From positions 81,839,759-81,903,758 of the forward strand of contig CM061070.1 in NCBI GenBank assembly GCA_030762895.1: a stretch of 64,000 nucleotides of DNA, in the 5' to 3' direction. Position numbers and translations under genes: made by a program. Below, piece by piece: positions 11,137 to 21,772 of this stretch. Position 1 is the first letter of the stretch; each line of letters opens with the position of its first letter. Under the pieces are notes generated by a model. It searched no databases. It worked only from the letters and a program-made list of their open reading frames with translations, and had not been told where the DNA came from. This DNA comes from Sophora flavescens. Lineage: Eukaryota > Streptophyta > Magnoliopsida > Fabales > Fabaceae.

Positions 11137-12375
11137 TCATACATCGCTATGTGTAAGACCCAAAAGATCGTTAGCTCTTTCACCTTTTCCGGTGAATGGA
11201 GCTTTAGTCAACTTTCCCAATAAACAAGACTTACATATCTCATATGATTCATAATCAAATGAGTCAAAGAGTCCATCTTTATGGAGCTTCGAAATGCGCT
11301 TCTCATTTATATGGCCTAAACGACAATGCCAAAGATAAGACGGGTTCAACTCATTTGGTTTGAACCTCTTAGTATTTATGTTATAGATGGGCATTTCAAG
11401 ATCAAGGACATAAAGCCCATTACTCATGTGTGCACTAGCATAGAAAATATCATCCAAATAAATAGAACAACTTTTGTTCTTTATTATAAAAGAAAAACCA
11501 ATCTTGTCCAAACAAGAAACGGAAATGATATTCCTTCTAATTGCAGGCACAAAATAACAGTTCTCTAACTGAACAGTAAGCCCAGTGGGCAAAGTCAATA
11601 CATAAGTCCCTACAGCTAAAGCAGCAACCTTTGCTCCATTTCCAACTCGTAGGTCGACTTCGCCCTTTGCCAATGGTCTACTCCTGTTTAGATCCTGCAC
11701 ATTTGTACAAATGTGAGAACCACATCCAGTATCTAATACCCATGATGCAGAAGTAGATAAATTGACTTCTATAACAAACACACCTGAAGTGGAAGTCTCG
11801 CTTCCCTTCTTCTTCTTGATTTCTTCCAGGTATTTTGGGCAGTTCCTCTTCCAATGTCCGGTCCGACCACAATGGAAGCAATTTCCTTCCTTAGCCACAC
11901 CACCCACAGGCTTCAAGCCATAAGCACTGGGCTTGATCTTGTTGATGGCCCTGCCCTTGCCCTTGCCCTTTTGTTTGTGCGTGAGCTTCTTGGGCTGCTT
12001 CTTGCTATTTCCAGCCTGGACCATCAAAATGGCCTTCCCCTTTCCTTTGTTAATATTTTGTTCAGCAGTTCTCAACATGCTCAACAATTCTGGCAAAGGT
12101 TTGTCAAGATCATTCATATTATAGTTCATGACAAACTGATTATAGCTCTCAGGCAACGATTGCAGAACTAAGTCGGTGGCCAACTCTTGGCCTAAAGGAA
12201 ATCCCAGTCTCTCGAGATTCTCAATGTACCCGATCATCTGGAGTACATGAGGACTCACAGGGCTTCCTTCTTCCAATTTACACTGGAAAAGGGCTCTGGA
12301 AACTTCGAACCGCTCATGCCTTGCTTGCTCTTGGTAGAGCAGCTTAAGGTGCATGATCATATCGTACGCCTCCAT
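11137..12375 (-). pseudogene. Copia gag C-terminus, protease and pre-integrase domain
   Basis: From the N side this contains UBN2-type gag sequence (ATDLVLQSLPESYNQFVMNY), an intact CCHC knuckle CFHCGRTGHWKRNC, the aspartic protease site WVLDTGCGSHIC, and the gag-pre-integrase zinc motif from LWHCRLGHI to CKSCLLGK. It is open for 412 codons and ends at a TGA (11137-11139) where integrase should continue. An in-frame stop at 12385-12387 cuts it from the N-terminal gag piece. Confidence 0.93.
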
Positions 12376-12384
12376 GGTCTCATG

Positions 12385-12657
12385 TTACTTTTGCAGCTCA
12401 GAGGTCATGGTAGCAAGCATAAGACAACCGAAGTCTAAGGCGTCATCCTGATGCTTCTTATAAGCATCCCTGTCAGCCCTAGGAGCACTTGAAGCCAGTG
12501 GCTCCTCAGGAATAGGCTCCTCAAGAACATACAACTTTTTCTTATGTTTGAGTACAATCCTCAAGTTTCTGTACCAGTCCAGAAAATTTGTTCCGGATAG
12601 TTTGTCCTTCTCAAGGACGGATTGCAATGACAGGTTACTTGATGTGTTTGATGCCAT
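12385..12657 (-). pseudogene. Copia gag N-terminus
   Basis: The start is ATG at 12657. It holds the typical DUF4219/UBN2 opening with NFLDWYRNLRIVLKHKKK. A TAA at 12385-12387 ends it after 90 codons, while the next 412 codons follow in the same frame, so this is a nonsense mutation and not a natural end. Confidence 0.9.
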
Positions 12658-14207
12658 GGTAATCTACAAAGATAAATATGCAAAATATAAGTATCATGCC
12701 ATGAAGTTATTTAATAAGGTCTTTAATTAAATACGCCTCCCACTATTTTACTCAAAACAATGACCCTCATCATTGATTCGGAAAATCTCGTTGGAAGATT
12801 TTCTAGTGGGCCAAGATCCATATTTCACCTAGCTTTAAGTCAGCTTTGGCTGATCACTCAAAATTCGGTTATATAGGTAGGAAACACTTTCCGATTGCAT
12901 CTCATGCAACTCTTGGACAGTTGGGTGAATAACTCTTATTCTAATCCATCACATGGACCAAAGCCCAACTTATAAGCCTCTAAGCCTTTCAATCCTATTG
13001 AAGTTGGCTTAGTTAAGTAAGACCCAATGGATAGCAGTTGAACATTAAATTTGTCCCATCGGGTCTTACTAGTATAGATAAAGGTACCCCGCTTTGGCGG
13101 ACCCACACTTAATCGATCCTAGTCTTGACGAGTGCCATGCATTGGAAGGCCTTTAAATGTGACTTAATATTTCCTTTTGAGGGATTTGATTAAAATTTGA
13201 TCTCATTATTCGTTAAACTCTTTAACTTACTATTTACATACACGCATCTCATACATATATAAGGCAAATAAATGTGATATGGTTATGGCCCCTAACGCAT
13301 TGATTCTCCCAAGCCAATGAGAGAATTTAAACTGAAACCTAGGAGCGTCCATGCTTCTCCAAGCATGATCTCCCACAGGATAACGTCTTCTTGTCTCCAT
13401 CATTACATTACATAAACAGAAACCTCATTTTACATATGAGGGGAGTGAGATGAGAAAAGAATATACATATGGAATATAAGAGAAAGGCACGGCATGCAGG
13501 CCGTATTTCAAAATATAAACCAAAAGATTAAAGGACTAAGGCCATAACCATTCACCATACATTACCAAATAAATAATCAACCAATAATAATACACAATTG
13601 TTATTATTATATTTTTTTATTAATTAGAGATTTCAAAATCTGAATTTCGAAAACATAACATATATACAATAAATCACATTTATTGTAATTGATTTTACTA
13701 TAAATCACATTTATTGTAATTGATGTTACTATAAATCACATTTATTGTAATTGATGTTATTATTAAATGGTGACATAAAAGATTTCAAAAATTGAATTTC
13801 GAAATAACACACTACGCAGAGGTAGAACGGGGTTCCCGCTTCCTTGGCGGCTAGGGCTTCAACCTCTCAACCCTAAAACCGCAAGTCCCGCAAGAACATG
13901 AACTCTTCATGTCTGAAACCCCTTAACGCCGCCAACAGCGAACTGAAACCGATCATGTTTAACATCAACACTTGACGCCATCGCAGAACATAATAAGGAT
14001 TCCAGAACCAATGTACATATCACATATATACATAAACATGCTATAGACGCATATATCATATACATACGAAAATTACAGAAACAAGGTTTCGCAAAAACGG
14101 ATGCAAACGATTTTCAGAAAACAATTTTCAGAAAAACGATTCACATTATAAACATGTTATCATACATAACAGGTAAACCACGTAACAGAATCATGGTTTC
14201 GCAAGCG
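12658..14207 (-). other. Copia 5' leader, non-coding
   Basis: About 1.55 kb between the primer site and gag. No protein-like frame. It holds a short tandem repeat at 13668-13765 and otherwise AT-rich sequence. Confidence 0.7.
13668..13765. repeat. Tandem repeat, about 31-bp unit, three copies
   Basis: ATAAATCACATTTATTGTAA followed by TTGATKTTA occurs three times in a row in the copia leader. Confidence 0.9.
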
Positions 14208-14219
14208 GCTCTGATACCA
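14208..14219 (-). other. Primer-binding site (initiator-Met tRNA) of the copia element
   Basis: The minus strand reads TGGTATCAGAGC one base inside the right LTR, the standard complement to the initiator tRNA-Met 3' end. Confidence 0.93.
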
Positions 14220-14541
14220 CTGTTGGGAATTTGCGTATAAAACAAAATAACGCAGCGGAAAAAAATTCCCATCGAAGGATCCTTGCGAATGGTCATGATT
14301 CATGGTTAGAAGATTTACCTCTTGAAGCGATGACAATTGATTGAAATCGTCTATCACGAACACCGTACGAGATATGTCTCTAAGGTATCCACACGAGCAG
14401 ATCCCGTGAACGTCCAACATCACGAACACGAAGCGTCTCTGCCTCACAGTGCTAGCTTCGAAAACCGAGACCTGCTGCTCACTGTCACTCTCTATGTGCG
14501 GCTAGGGTAAAAACCGTGTAGGCACAATAGCTTAAGTGGTC

Positions 14542-14549
14542 TACTTATA
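14542..14549 (-). promoter_or_regulatory. TATA-like box in copia 5' LTR
   Basis: The minus strand reads TATAAGTA, and the same octamer is kept in the other LTR near 7580. A tentative core promoter. Confidence 0.4.
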
Positions 14550-15549
14550 GTAGCACCTCCTTAAGTGAGTTAGTGAGCAACGTTTGACCTAAGCCCCATG
14601 TACTATGCACTAGGCCCAATAGAAGAGTCCAACTCTCCTTTTAATGCTTCTTTTGATATGCTCTTATGTGTGTGACCCTATAGGTTCCCAAAATGTTAGT
14701 AGTAATATTAAATCCCATTTAATATTACAAACAGTGAGCGGTATCTAGCAATACATCACTGCCACCTAAGTAGTGAGAAAGTCAGTGATTTGACGAAACC
14801 TTTCTGTGACAAATATTCATGTGCATTATTATCCCTTTGTCCATATATCTATATTGAACACAAGACATAGAATGTGTCACCCTTGTATGGTTCAATATCA
14901 TGTTCCCTGATACCCGAGTAGACTTAAACAACAAATGAGGTCAATATCTCATATTGACTCATTTCAGCACGACCATGCATTTTACAGTCTCACTCTATCA
15001 GGGGGCCCACAGATATTACTCCTGTTATGTAGGAGGGACAAATTCCATCTACATCACTCACATCCCTCTGCATGGCTCGTGGTATGCCCAATGACCGTCT
15101 TTATAATCATCCTATTACAGATGACGTTTGACGATATTAAAGCACACGACTCCTCATGTAGGGATTGTAGCGATTTCAGGTCGAAGGATTGCATACACCA
15201 TTGTCACTATAAGAACTACTTATGACACTCACATAACGCTCCATGTAGTGTTCTCATGGTGGGTCAATCCAGTACATCATTACTCTAATGTGTACCTATG
15301 TGGAGACTCGATATCTCATATCCATGACCCGTGAGATATGGTCATCAGTATGCACACATAATACTCTCAATGTATTATTATTGTCCTTATTAATAAAATA
15401 CTTGACTATGGATATTTAAGAATAGGATTTCATTGTTCAATAGTGTCTCACGATCAAGTCATGTACTTGATATTCTATTAAACTGAAATTTCTATTCTAA
15501 GGACTTTATTATGTTTAAACAAGTAACACAATAAACTGGAATGCCTCAT

Positions 15550-15553
<4 letters not shown>

Positions 15554-15592
<39 letters not shown>
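15554..15592. repeat. AT dinucleotide microsatellite
   Basis: A run of about 19 TA units in the 5' LTR. The equivalent run in the 3' LTR (8588-8604) is much shorter. Confidence 0.95.
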
Positions 15593-15593
<1 letters not shown>

Positions 15594-15650
15594 GGAAAGA
15601 TACAAATGTAAGTCTAAGAAATACACTGGCCTCTAGGGCTTACACCAACA

Positions 15651-15655
15651 AAGGG
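15651..15655. repeat. Target-site duplication AAGGG (right) of the copia element
   Basis: Exact match to 7254-7258. Confidence 0.95.
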
Positions 15656-16831
15656 CAAGGCTCAAGTTCTCAAGCAAAACCTTCTCAAGAGAATTCAAGC
15701 AATTTGGAGAATATGCTAGCCCAATTCATGCAAGCAACTCAAGATAATATAAAGAATCAAAATGCCTCCATCAAGAATCTAGAACCCCAAATAGGCCAAT
15801 TGGCAAAGCTAATGACGGAGAGACCTCAAGGACAATTGCCGGGAGATACCGAGAAGAATCCAAGGGAGGATTGCAAGGCAATTACTACAAGAAGTGGGAA
15901 AGTGTTAGTTCCACATGAAAAAGAGAGGGAAGAAAAGAGAATTGGTGAGGGAGTTGATGAGGTGATCGTTGAAGATGTAACCAATGAAGAACCAGAGACG
16001 TCCCAAGCCACTACCTCTAGTCCTATTGTTGTTGAAGCTAAAAAACCACAGAGGGAAAAACTGGTTGATGAAGAGTTTGCAAGAAAAAAGACTAAAAGGC
16101 AAATTCTGGAAGAAGTCGACAATCCTAAGGAGTTGCCACCGTATTTCAAGATACCTTATCCTCAAAGGTTGAAGAAGGAGGTAAAGGATCAACAATTCTC
16201 TAAGTTCTTGGATGTGTTCAAAAAGCTGCAAATTAACATCCCTTTTGCCGAAGCATTTCAACAAATGCCTTCATATGCCAAATTTATGAAGGATATTCTT
16301 ACTAACAAGAGGAAGTGGAAGGAGGAGACGGTCATGCTCACGGAAGAATGTAGTGCCATACTCCAAAGGAAGTTGCCAGTGAAGATGAAGGATCCGGGTA
16401 GCTTTACTATCCCATGTGCTATTGGTCATTTGAACATTGGAAGAGCCTTGTGTGATCTTGGTGCGAGTATCAACCTTATGTCTCTCTCCATTTTCAAGAA
16501 GTTGGGAATTGGTGAAGGCAAGCCAACCGAGATTTCTCTCCAATTGGCGGATCGCTCCATTACGTATCCTTATGGTGTAGTGGAGGATTTATTGGTAAAA
16601 GTAGACAAGTTCATCTTTCCGGCAGACTTTGTGGTGTTGGATATAGCGGAAGATAGTGAGACTCCATTGATTCTTGGAAGACCATTCCTAGCCACGGGTA
16701 GGGCTTTGATCGATGTAAATCAAGGGGAGTTGGTGCTTAGAGTCCAAGATGAAAAGGTCACCTTGAATGTTTTTGAAGCAATGAGGCATCCAAGTGACAA
16801 AAGATACATGTATGAGGGTGGACCTTGTTGA
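15656..16831 (+). pseudogene. Athila-type gag C-terminus and aspartic protease
   Basis: This continues the gag frame of 6101-7258 in register once the copia element and one AAGGG are discounted. It starts with a Gln/Asn/Ser-rich stretch (NMLAQFMQATQDNIKNQNAS), then a charged linker. The retroviral-type protease follows: IPCAIGHLNIGRALCDLGAS, with catalytic Asp in DLGA, and PLILGRPFLATG as the second signature. A TGA at 16829-16831 ends the frame, and RT continues in another frame. Protease cuts the polyprotein in the particle. Confidence 0.9.
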
Positions 16832-18080
16832 TTCATTGACTGACAAGAGTGTGCAACAAACTTTTGAAGATTCATTGGAAGCGGCTCTTATGGTTGAGAA
16901 TGTAGAAGAAGAGGTATGTGAGGAAGAAGTTGCGTTCATGGTTAAATCCCTTGAGGCTTGTCTAGTTGTGAATAATGATGAAGACAAAGTTGTGGACAAT
17001 GTGCGGATTGAAGACAAGGGTGAGACACCCAGGCTAGAGTTGAAGGAACTTCCGTCCCATCTCTGTTATGCTTTCCTTGGAGTGAATTCTTCATTCCCGG
17101 TGATCATTAGTAGCGGGTTGAACTCTTTAGAGGAAGAGGAGCTGTTAGGGGTGCTTAGGGAGCACAAATATGCAATTGGTTGGTCTATGTCCGACTTGAA
17201 AGGGATAAGTCCCTCATTCTGTATGCACAAAATCCTTTTGGAGGAAAACTTCAAGCCGGTCAGACAACCCCAAAGAAGACTCAACCCAAACATGAAAGAA
17301 GTTGTAAGGAAGGAGGTTGTGAAGCTTTTGGATGCGGGTATAATCTATCCAATCTACGATAGTGCATGGGTGAGTCCGGTCCAAGTTGTTCCTAAGAAAG
17401 GGGGGATGACAGTTATTGCAAATGATAAAAATGAACTCATTCCCTCAAGGACCGTTTCCGGATGGAGGGTGTGTATTGATTATAGAAGACTGAATGAGGC
17501 TACAAGAAAGGATCATTTTCCCTTGCCCTTCATTGATCAAATGTTAGAGAGATTGGCGGGCCATGCCTTTTATTGCTTCCTTGATGGATACTCAGGGTAT
17601 AACCAGATTGTGGTGGACCCAAAGGACCAAGAGAAGACCGCTTTCACTTGTCCCTATGGCGTCTATGCATACCGGAGGATGCCATTCGGGTTGTGTAATG
17701 CACCTGCCACTTTTCAAAGGTGCATGCTTTCCATATTCTCTGATATGACTGAAAAATTCATTGAGGTATTTATGGATGATTTTTCTGCGTTTGGTAATTC
17801 TTTTGATGATTGTCTAAAAAATCTTGCATGTGTTTTGAAAAGATGCCAAGAAACTAACCTTGTCCTAAATTGGGAAAAATGTCATTTCATGGTTAGGGAA
17901 GGTATAGTTCTTGGTCATAAGATTTCATCATGGGGGATAGAAGTTGATAAGGCAAAAATTGAAGTAATCGAAAAACTTCCTCCTCCCATAAATGTGAAAG
18001 GTGTTAGAAGCTTCCTAGGGCATGCGGGTTTCTATAGGAGATTCATAAAAGACTTTTCAAAGATTGTGAAACCCTTGTGA
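16832..18080 (+). pseudogene. Athila-type reverse transcriptase
   Basis: A 428-codon open frame, overlapping the protease end in a different frame, carries Ty3-type RT: WRVCIDYRRLNEATRKDHFP, FLDGYSGYNQI, PFGLCNAPATFQRCM and the catalytic FMDDF near 17769-17783, then FLGHAGFYRRFIKDFSKI. FMDDF instead of the commoner F-x-DD-I/L suits the Athila group. A TGA at 18078-18080 interrupts the path to RNase H. The change of frame from protease to RT may be a mutation or a natural shift; I favour a mutation. Confidence 0.92.
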
Positions 18081-18570
18081 AAACTTTTAGTAGTTGATAC
18101 TCCTTTTGTGTTTGATGATGATTGCATGCATGCTTTCCAGCTTTTAAAGGAAAAACTCACCACCGCACCGGTCATTGCACCTCCAGATTGGAGTTTGGCA
18201 TTTGAGTTAATGTGTGATGCAAGCAACTGTACGGTGGGAGCCATTTTGGGTCAAAGGAAAAATAAAATGCTGCATGTTATTTACTATGCTGGTCGTGTGC
18301 TGAATGATGCTCAATTGAACTATACCACAACTGAAAAAGAATTGCTTGCTGTAGTGTTTGCATTTGATAAGTTTAGATCTTACTAGATTGGCTCTAAAAC
18401 TACTGTGTACACTGATCATTCTGCTTTGAAGTATCTCATGACTAAGCAGGATGCCAAGCCAAAGCTCATTAGGTGGGTACTATTGCTCTGAGAGTTTGAT
18501 TTGGATATAAAGGACAAGAAAGGAGTGGAGAATGTGGTATTCGACCATTTGTCTAGGCTTCCACAGGCAG
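18081..18570 (+). pseudogene. Athila-type RNase H
   Basis: In the same frame as RT. Motifs are LMCDASNCTVGA (Asp), TTEKELLAVVFA (Glu), VYTDHSALKYL (Asp) and a final DHLSRL tail. Stops TAG at 18384-18386 and TGA at 18489-18491 break it. Confidence 0.9.
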
Positions 18571-19918
18571 ACATTCAAGCAAAAGATGAACTGCCAATTC
18601 AAGAAGAATTCCCAGATGAGCAGTTGTTTAGGGTGAAAGTGGCACCTTGGTTTGCGGACATTGCAAATTACAAGGCCGCCAACAAGATTCCGAAGGACTT
18701 CAATGCACAACAAAGGAAGAAGCTCATCCATTATGCTAAATACTATGTATGGGATAAACCTTACCTTTTCAAAAGAGGTTCGGATGGAATTCTGAGAAGA
18801 TGTATTCCGGAAGAAGAGGTTAATGGGGTGTTGACTCATTGTCACAACTCACCCTATGGAGGACACTTTGGTGGTGAGAGAATCGCCATGAAGGTCTTGC
18901 AGAGTGGTTTATTTTGGCCCACCATTTTTAAAGACTCTAGAGCTTGGGTGATGAAGTGTGACAAGTGTCAAAGAACCAGAAGTATATCCAAGAGAAATGA
19001 GATGCCCTTGAAGGGTATTTTAGAGGTGGAGCTCTTTGATGTGTGGGGGATCGACTTCATGGGTCCTTTCCCATCATCATTCTGGTTGCGGTTGACTATG
19101 TGAGCAAATGGTTAGAAGCTATCCCAACTATGAAAGATTATGCAAAAGCGGTGGTTAGTTTTGTGAGGAAGAACATCTTTACCCGGTTTGGAACCCCTAG
19201 AGCCATTATTAGTGATGGGGGTACTCACTTTTGCAACAAGGAGTTCAATGCGGTGCTTGCCAAGTTTGGGGTCAATCATAAAGTTGCCACACCATACCAC
19301 CCGCAAACCAGTGGGCAAGTGGATTTGTCGAATCGGGAATTGAAGAGGATCTTGGAGAAAACAGTGAATAATGCAAGAAAGGATTGGGAAAAGAAACTGG
19401 ATGATGCACTTTGGGCCTATCGGACTGCATATAAAACACCTATTGGTATGTCACCCTACTAATTTGTGTTTGGAAAATCATGTCACCTTCCGGTAGAGCT
19501 CCAACATCGTGCTTTTTGGGCAGTGAAGGCCCTGAACTTTGATACGAAGCTGGCTATGGACAAGAGACTGTTGCAATTGAATGAGTTGGATGAATTCTGA
19601 CTTTTGGCATATGAGAGTGCAAGAATTTATAAGGAAAGAACAAATTTTTGGCATGATAAGTACATTCTTCCCAAGCAATTTGAAGAAGGCCAATCAAATT
19701 TTCTCTTTAACTCACGTCTCAAGCTATTTCCGGGCAAGTTGAGATCAAGGTGGCAGGGTCCATTCCATGTCAAGTCAGTTTCCCCATTTGGTGCGGTTGA
19801 ATTGGAAGATCCATCGTCCGGAGATACTTTCACTGTTAATGGGCAAAGACTCAAGCACTACCTTAGAGGAGACTTTGATCGTCAAACAGTCTCCATCCCC
19901 CTTACAACACCCCTATAG
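18571..19918 (+). pseudogene. Athila-type integrase
   Basis: The zinc-binding HHCC module is visible (HNSPYGGHFGG to CDKCQRTRS), followed by the catalytic core: WGIDFMGPFP (first Asp), AIISDGGTHFCN (second Asp), ATPYHPQTSGQVDLSNRELK (Glu in NRE) and the late KLFPGKLRSRWQGPF (GPF-type C-terminal motif). The frame shifts near 19080, between the first Asp and the rest, and stops occur at 19460-19462 and 19598-19600. No chromodomain follows, as expected for Athila. Confidence 0.92.
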
Positions 19919-20124
19919 AGGACTGTATCCCGTCAAGCTAGTGACGTTAAAGAAGAGCTTATTGGGAGGCAACCCAAGTTTCCTTTTCCTTTTCTTCTTG
20001 TTTTTTTGATTTTACCTCTTGAATAATTTGAGAAGATCAAGAGGACAAAAATCATAAATTAATAGATTTGTTAAGTGCTTTCAGGCTTAGAAGGAAGGAA
20101 GAGCAAAAGGGCAGGGAGAAACAA

Positions 20125-20362
20125 AGTCAGCAACCATCATGCCCAGGCCGTGACACTGGTCACGACCGTGATGAGCTTAATGTGAAGGCCAGAAAGGATC
20201 ACGGCCTAGTCGTGATACCCATCACGGGTGTGATGAGAGGACCCTAAAGATCAGAGACCATCACGGCCTAGCCGTGATGTAGGTCACGACCGTGATAGGC
20301 CACCCCTATGGACCAGAAAGCATCACGGCCTGCCCGTGAGGAGCATCACAGTCGTGACACAT
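20125..20362 (+). repeat. Hairpin units outside the LTR
   Basis: Four units of the CACGGCCTAGCCGTGATG type, about 60 bp apart, each followed by a second arm such as GTCACGACCGTGAT. The unit type is that found in the LTRs, here between integrase and 3' LTR. Confidence 0.85.
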
Positions 20363-20469
20363 TTTTCAGCCTCCCTTTGACTAGGCATGTGAGTCAACAC
20401 CCGCTACCACCTCGGTGAGTTGTTCCATTTTTATCTTCTTCTTTCTCCTCTCTCCGACTTGATTTTTTA

Positions 20470-20512
20470 CATTGGGGACAATGTAAATTTTTAAGCTTGG
20501 GGTAGGGATAAT
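20470..20512 (+). promoter_or_regulatory. Internal polypurine-tract-like motif
   Basis: ATTGGGGACAATGTAAATTT followed by AAGCTTGGGGTAGGG resembles the region just before the 3' LTR at 21735-21772. It may be a second or former plus-strand priming site. Confidence 0.5.
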
Positions 20513-21734
20513 TTCTTTTGCAAAATTTTGATTTTTTTTGCATTGTTCATGTTGCATTCATATAGGCATAGTTTTGCATGATCACATGATTCGATTACCC
20601 CCTTGCTTAGATTATGCATCCGATTGTGAGAACTTAGGGCCAAATAAATTGAGATAATGAATTCTTGAACCCAATTTTTTATTCTTGTGATAAGGCCACA
20701 AATAAAAAATTCCTTGAGATGATCATTGATAGTTGATAATTAGTATGTGGTTGCATAGATTTGTATCTCTCATTGATTTTTGAACTGCTAAATGTGAGAT
20801 TTTGAGACATTAAGGGGTACTCATTAAATCTACCCCATTATTTGTGATAGAGTGTTATTCCTCTTGGATTGTATTCTCTAGAACTTGACTTGAAACCGTT
20901 TTGAAGCTTAAAAATTTTTGAAAATGATTGAGGCATTAGGTATTTTTCCGGCCTTCTGAGCTTTGATTGACTAAATACTACCCCTTAGTTGCCCAACTTT
21001 GAGCCTGAAAGAATAAATACTTTTCTCGGTACCTTAAATTACTTTGATGAATATGATTGGTATGGCACCTTGTAAAGTATTACAAAAAGGGTAAAAGGTA
21101 GTTAAAAAAGTATGGGATGAGAAAATCAGAAAAATATTTCTCTTGAATTGAAAATCTCCCCTTCTCCAAATCAAAAAATAAAATAAAATAAAAGAAGAAA
21201 ATAAAATAAAAGAGAGAATATAGAGAAGGGGGTGACAAAAAGAAAGTGAGAAATAAAATGAAAGGAAAGAAAGAAAGGTGGAAAAGTGAATCGAAACCCT
21301 AAAAGGTATTTTAGAAGGTGTCATGCTTTGCAATGCTTGATATTTTGTTTAGCCCTTTTGAAATATCATTTTCTTGATTTCCCCACCTAACGATTAATCC
21401 CATGGCCCCGTTACAACCAAAGTAAAAGACCTCTTGATTCTTAATTGTTTTCATTAATAAAGTAGAGATTCGGTTAATAGTCAAGCTTATGGTAGAATTC
21501 ATTCCATGAGGAACTTGAGCCAATTGCTATACGTCCTTAAACACTTGAGTGAGGTGAGAAAGAGTGCCCGAATCAGTGAGAATATGAATCTAAGAAACCT
21601 AAACTTCTAATTGGACTTGAAATTGATTGTCTCTTGATGAATTATTTGAAAATGCCTGTTAGTTGGATTAGTTGTTTCTCGGGTTCTTAGTTCACTATCC
21701 ATGCTCTTTTTTTGTTTCTTCTGACCTTGGTGAT

Positions 21735-21772
21735 TGTTCGAGGACAAGCAAAGTCTTAAGCTTGAGGTGATT
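21735..21772 (+). promoter_or_regulatory. Polypurine tract region of the Athila-type element
   Basis: GAGGACAAGCAAAGTCTTAA then GCTTGAGGTGATT directly precede the LTR start, the usual context in this group. The purine core is weakened by substitutions. Confidence 0.7.

Larger units (their letters stand above)
7259..15650 (-). mobile_element. Ty1/copia retrotransposon nested in Athila-type gag
   Basis: LTRs at 7259-8661 and 14221-15650 begin TGTTGG and end CCAACA or CGAACA, and AAGGG flanks the whole. On the minus strand the order from the right is LTR, initiator-Met primer site, long leader, gag, protease, integrase, RT, RNase H, PPT, LTR. Integrase before RT is diagnostic of Ty1/copia. There is a premature stop in gag, a stop before the integrase core, and frameshifts between integrase and RT, so it is inactive. 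LTR copies differ at scattered positions and in an AT microsatellite. Lineage within copia is not decided here. Confidence 0.95.
14221..15650 (-). repeat. 5' LTR of the copia element
   Basis: 1.43 kb. It begins TGTTGGGAATTTG and ends CACCAACA, and adjoins the primer site. It contains an expanded AT microsatellite. Confidence 0.95.
19919..21734 (+). other. Athila-type 3' non-coding region
   Basis: 1.8 kb between integrase and the PPT. Some elements of this group carry an envelope-like ORF here, but I see none. It holds four hairpin units (20125-20362), a polypurine-like motif (20470-20512), and AT-rich sequence with a purine run at 21170-21290. Confidence 0.75.

Noticed and set aside
14075..14220. 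tRNA gene near the copia primer site
   Set aside because: Only the 12-base complement to the tRNA 3' end is present; no cloverleaf or internal promoter boxes. The same holds at 50395, 55385, 60358 and 44075.
19919..21734. Envelope-like gene in the Athila-type element
   Set aside because: Athila/Calypso relatives can carry one here, but no frame longer than about 100 codons and no membrane segment is seen; the minus-strand Phe/Ser-rich frame at 21034-21333 is low complexity.
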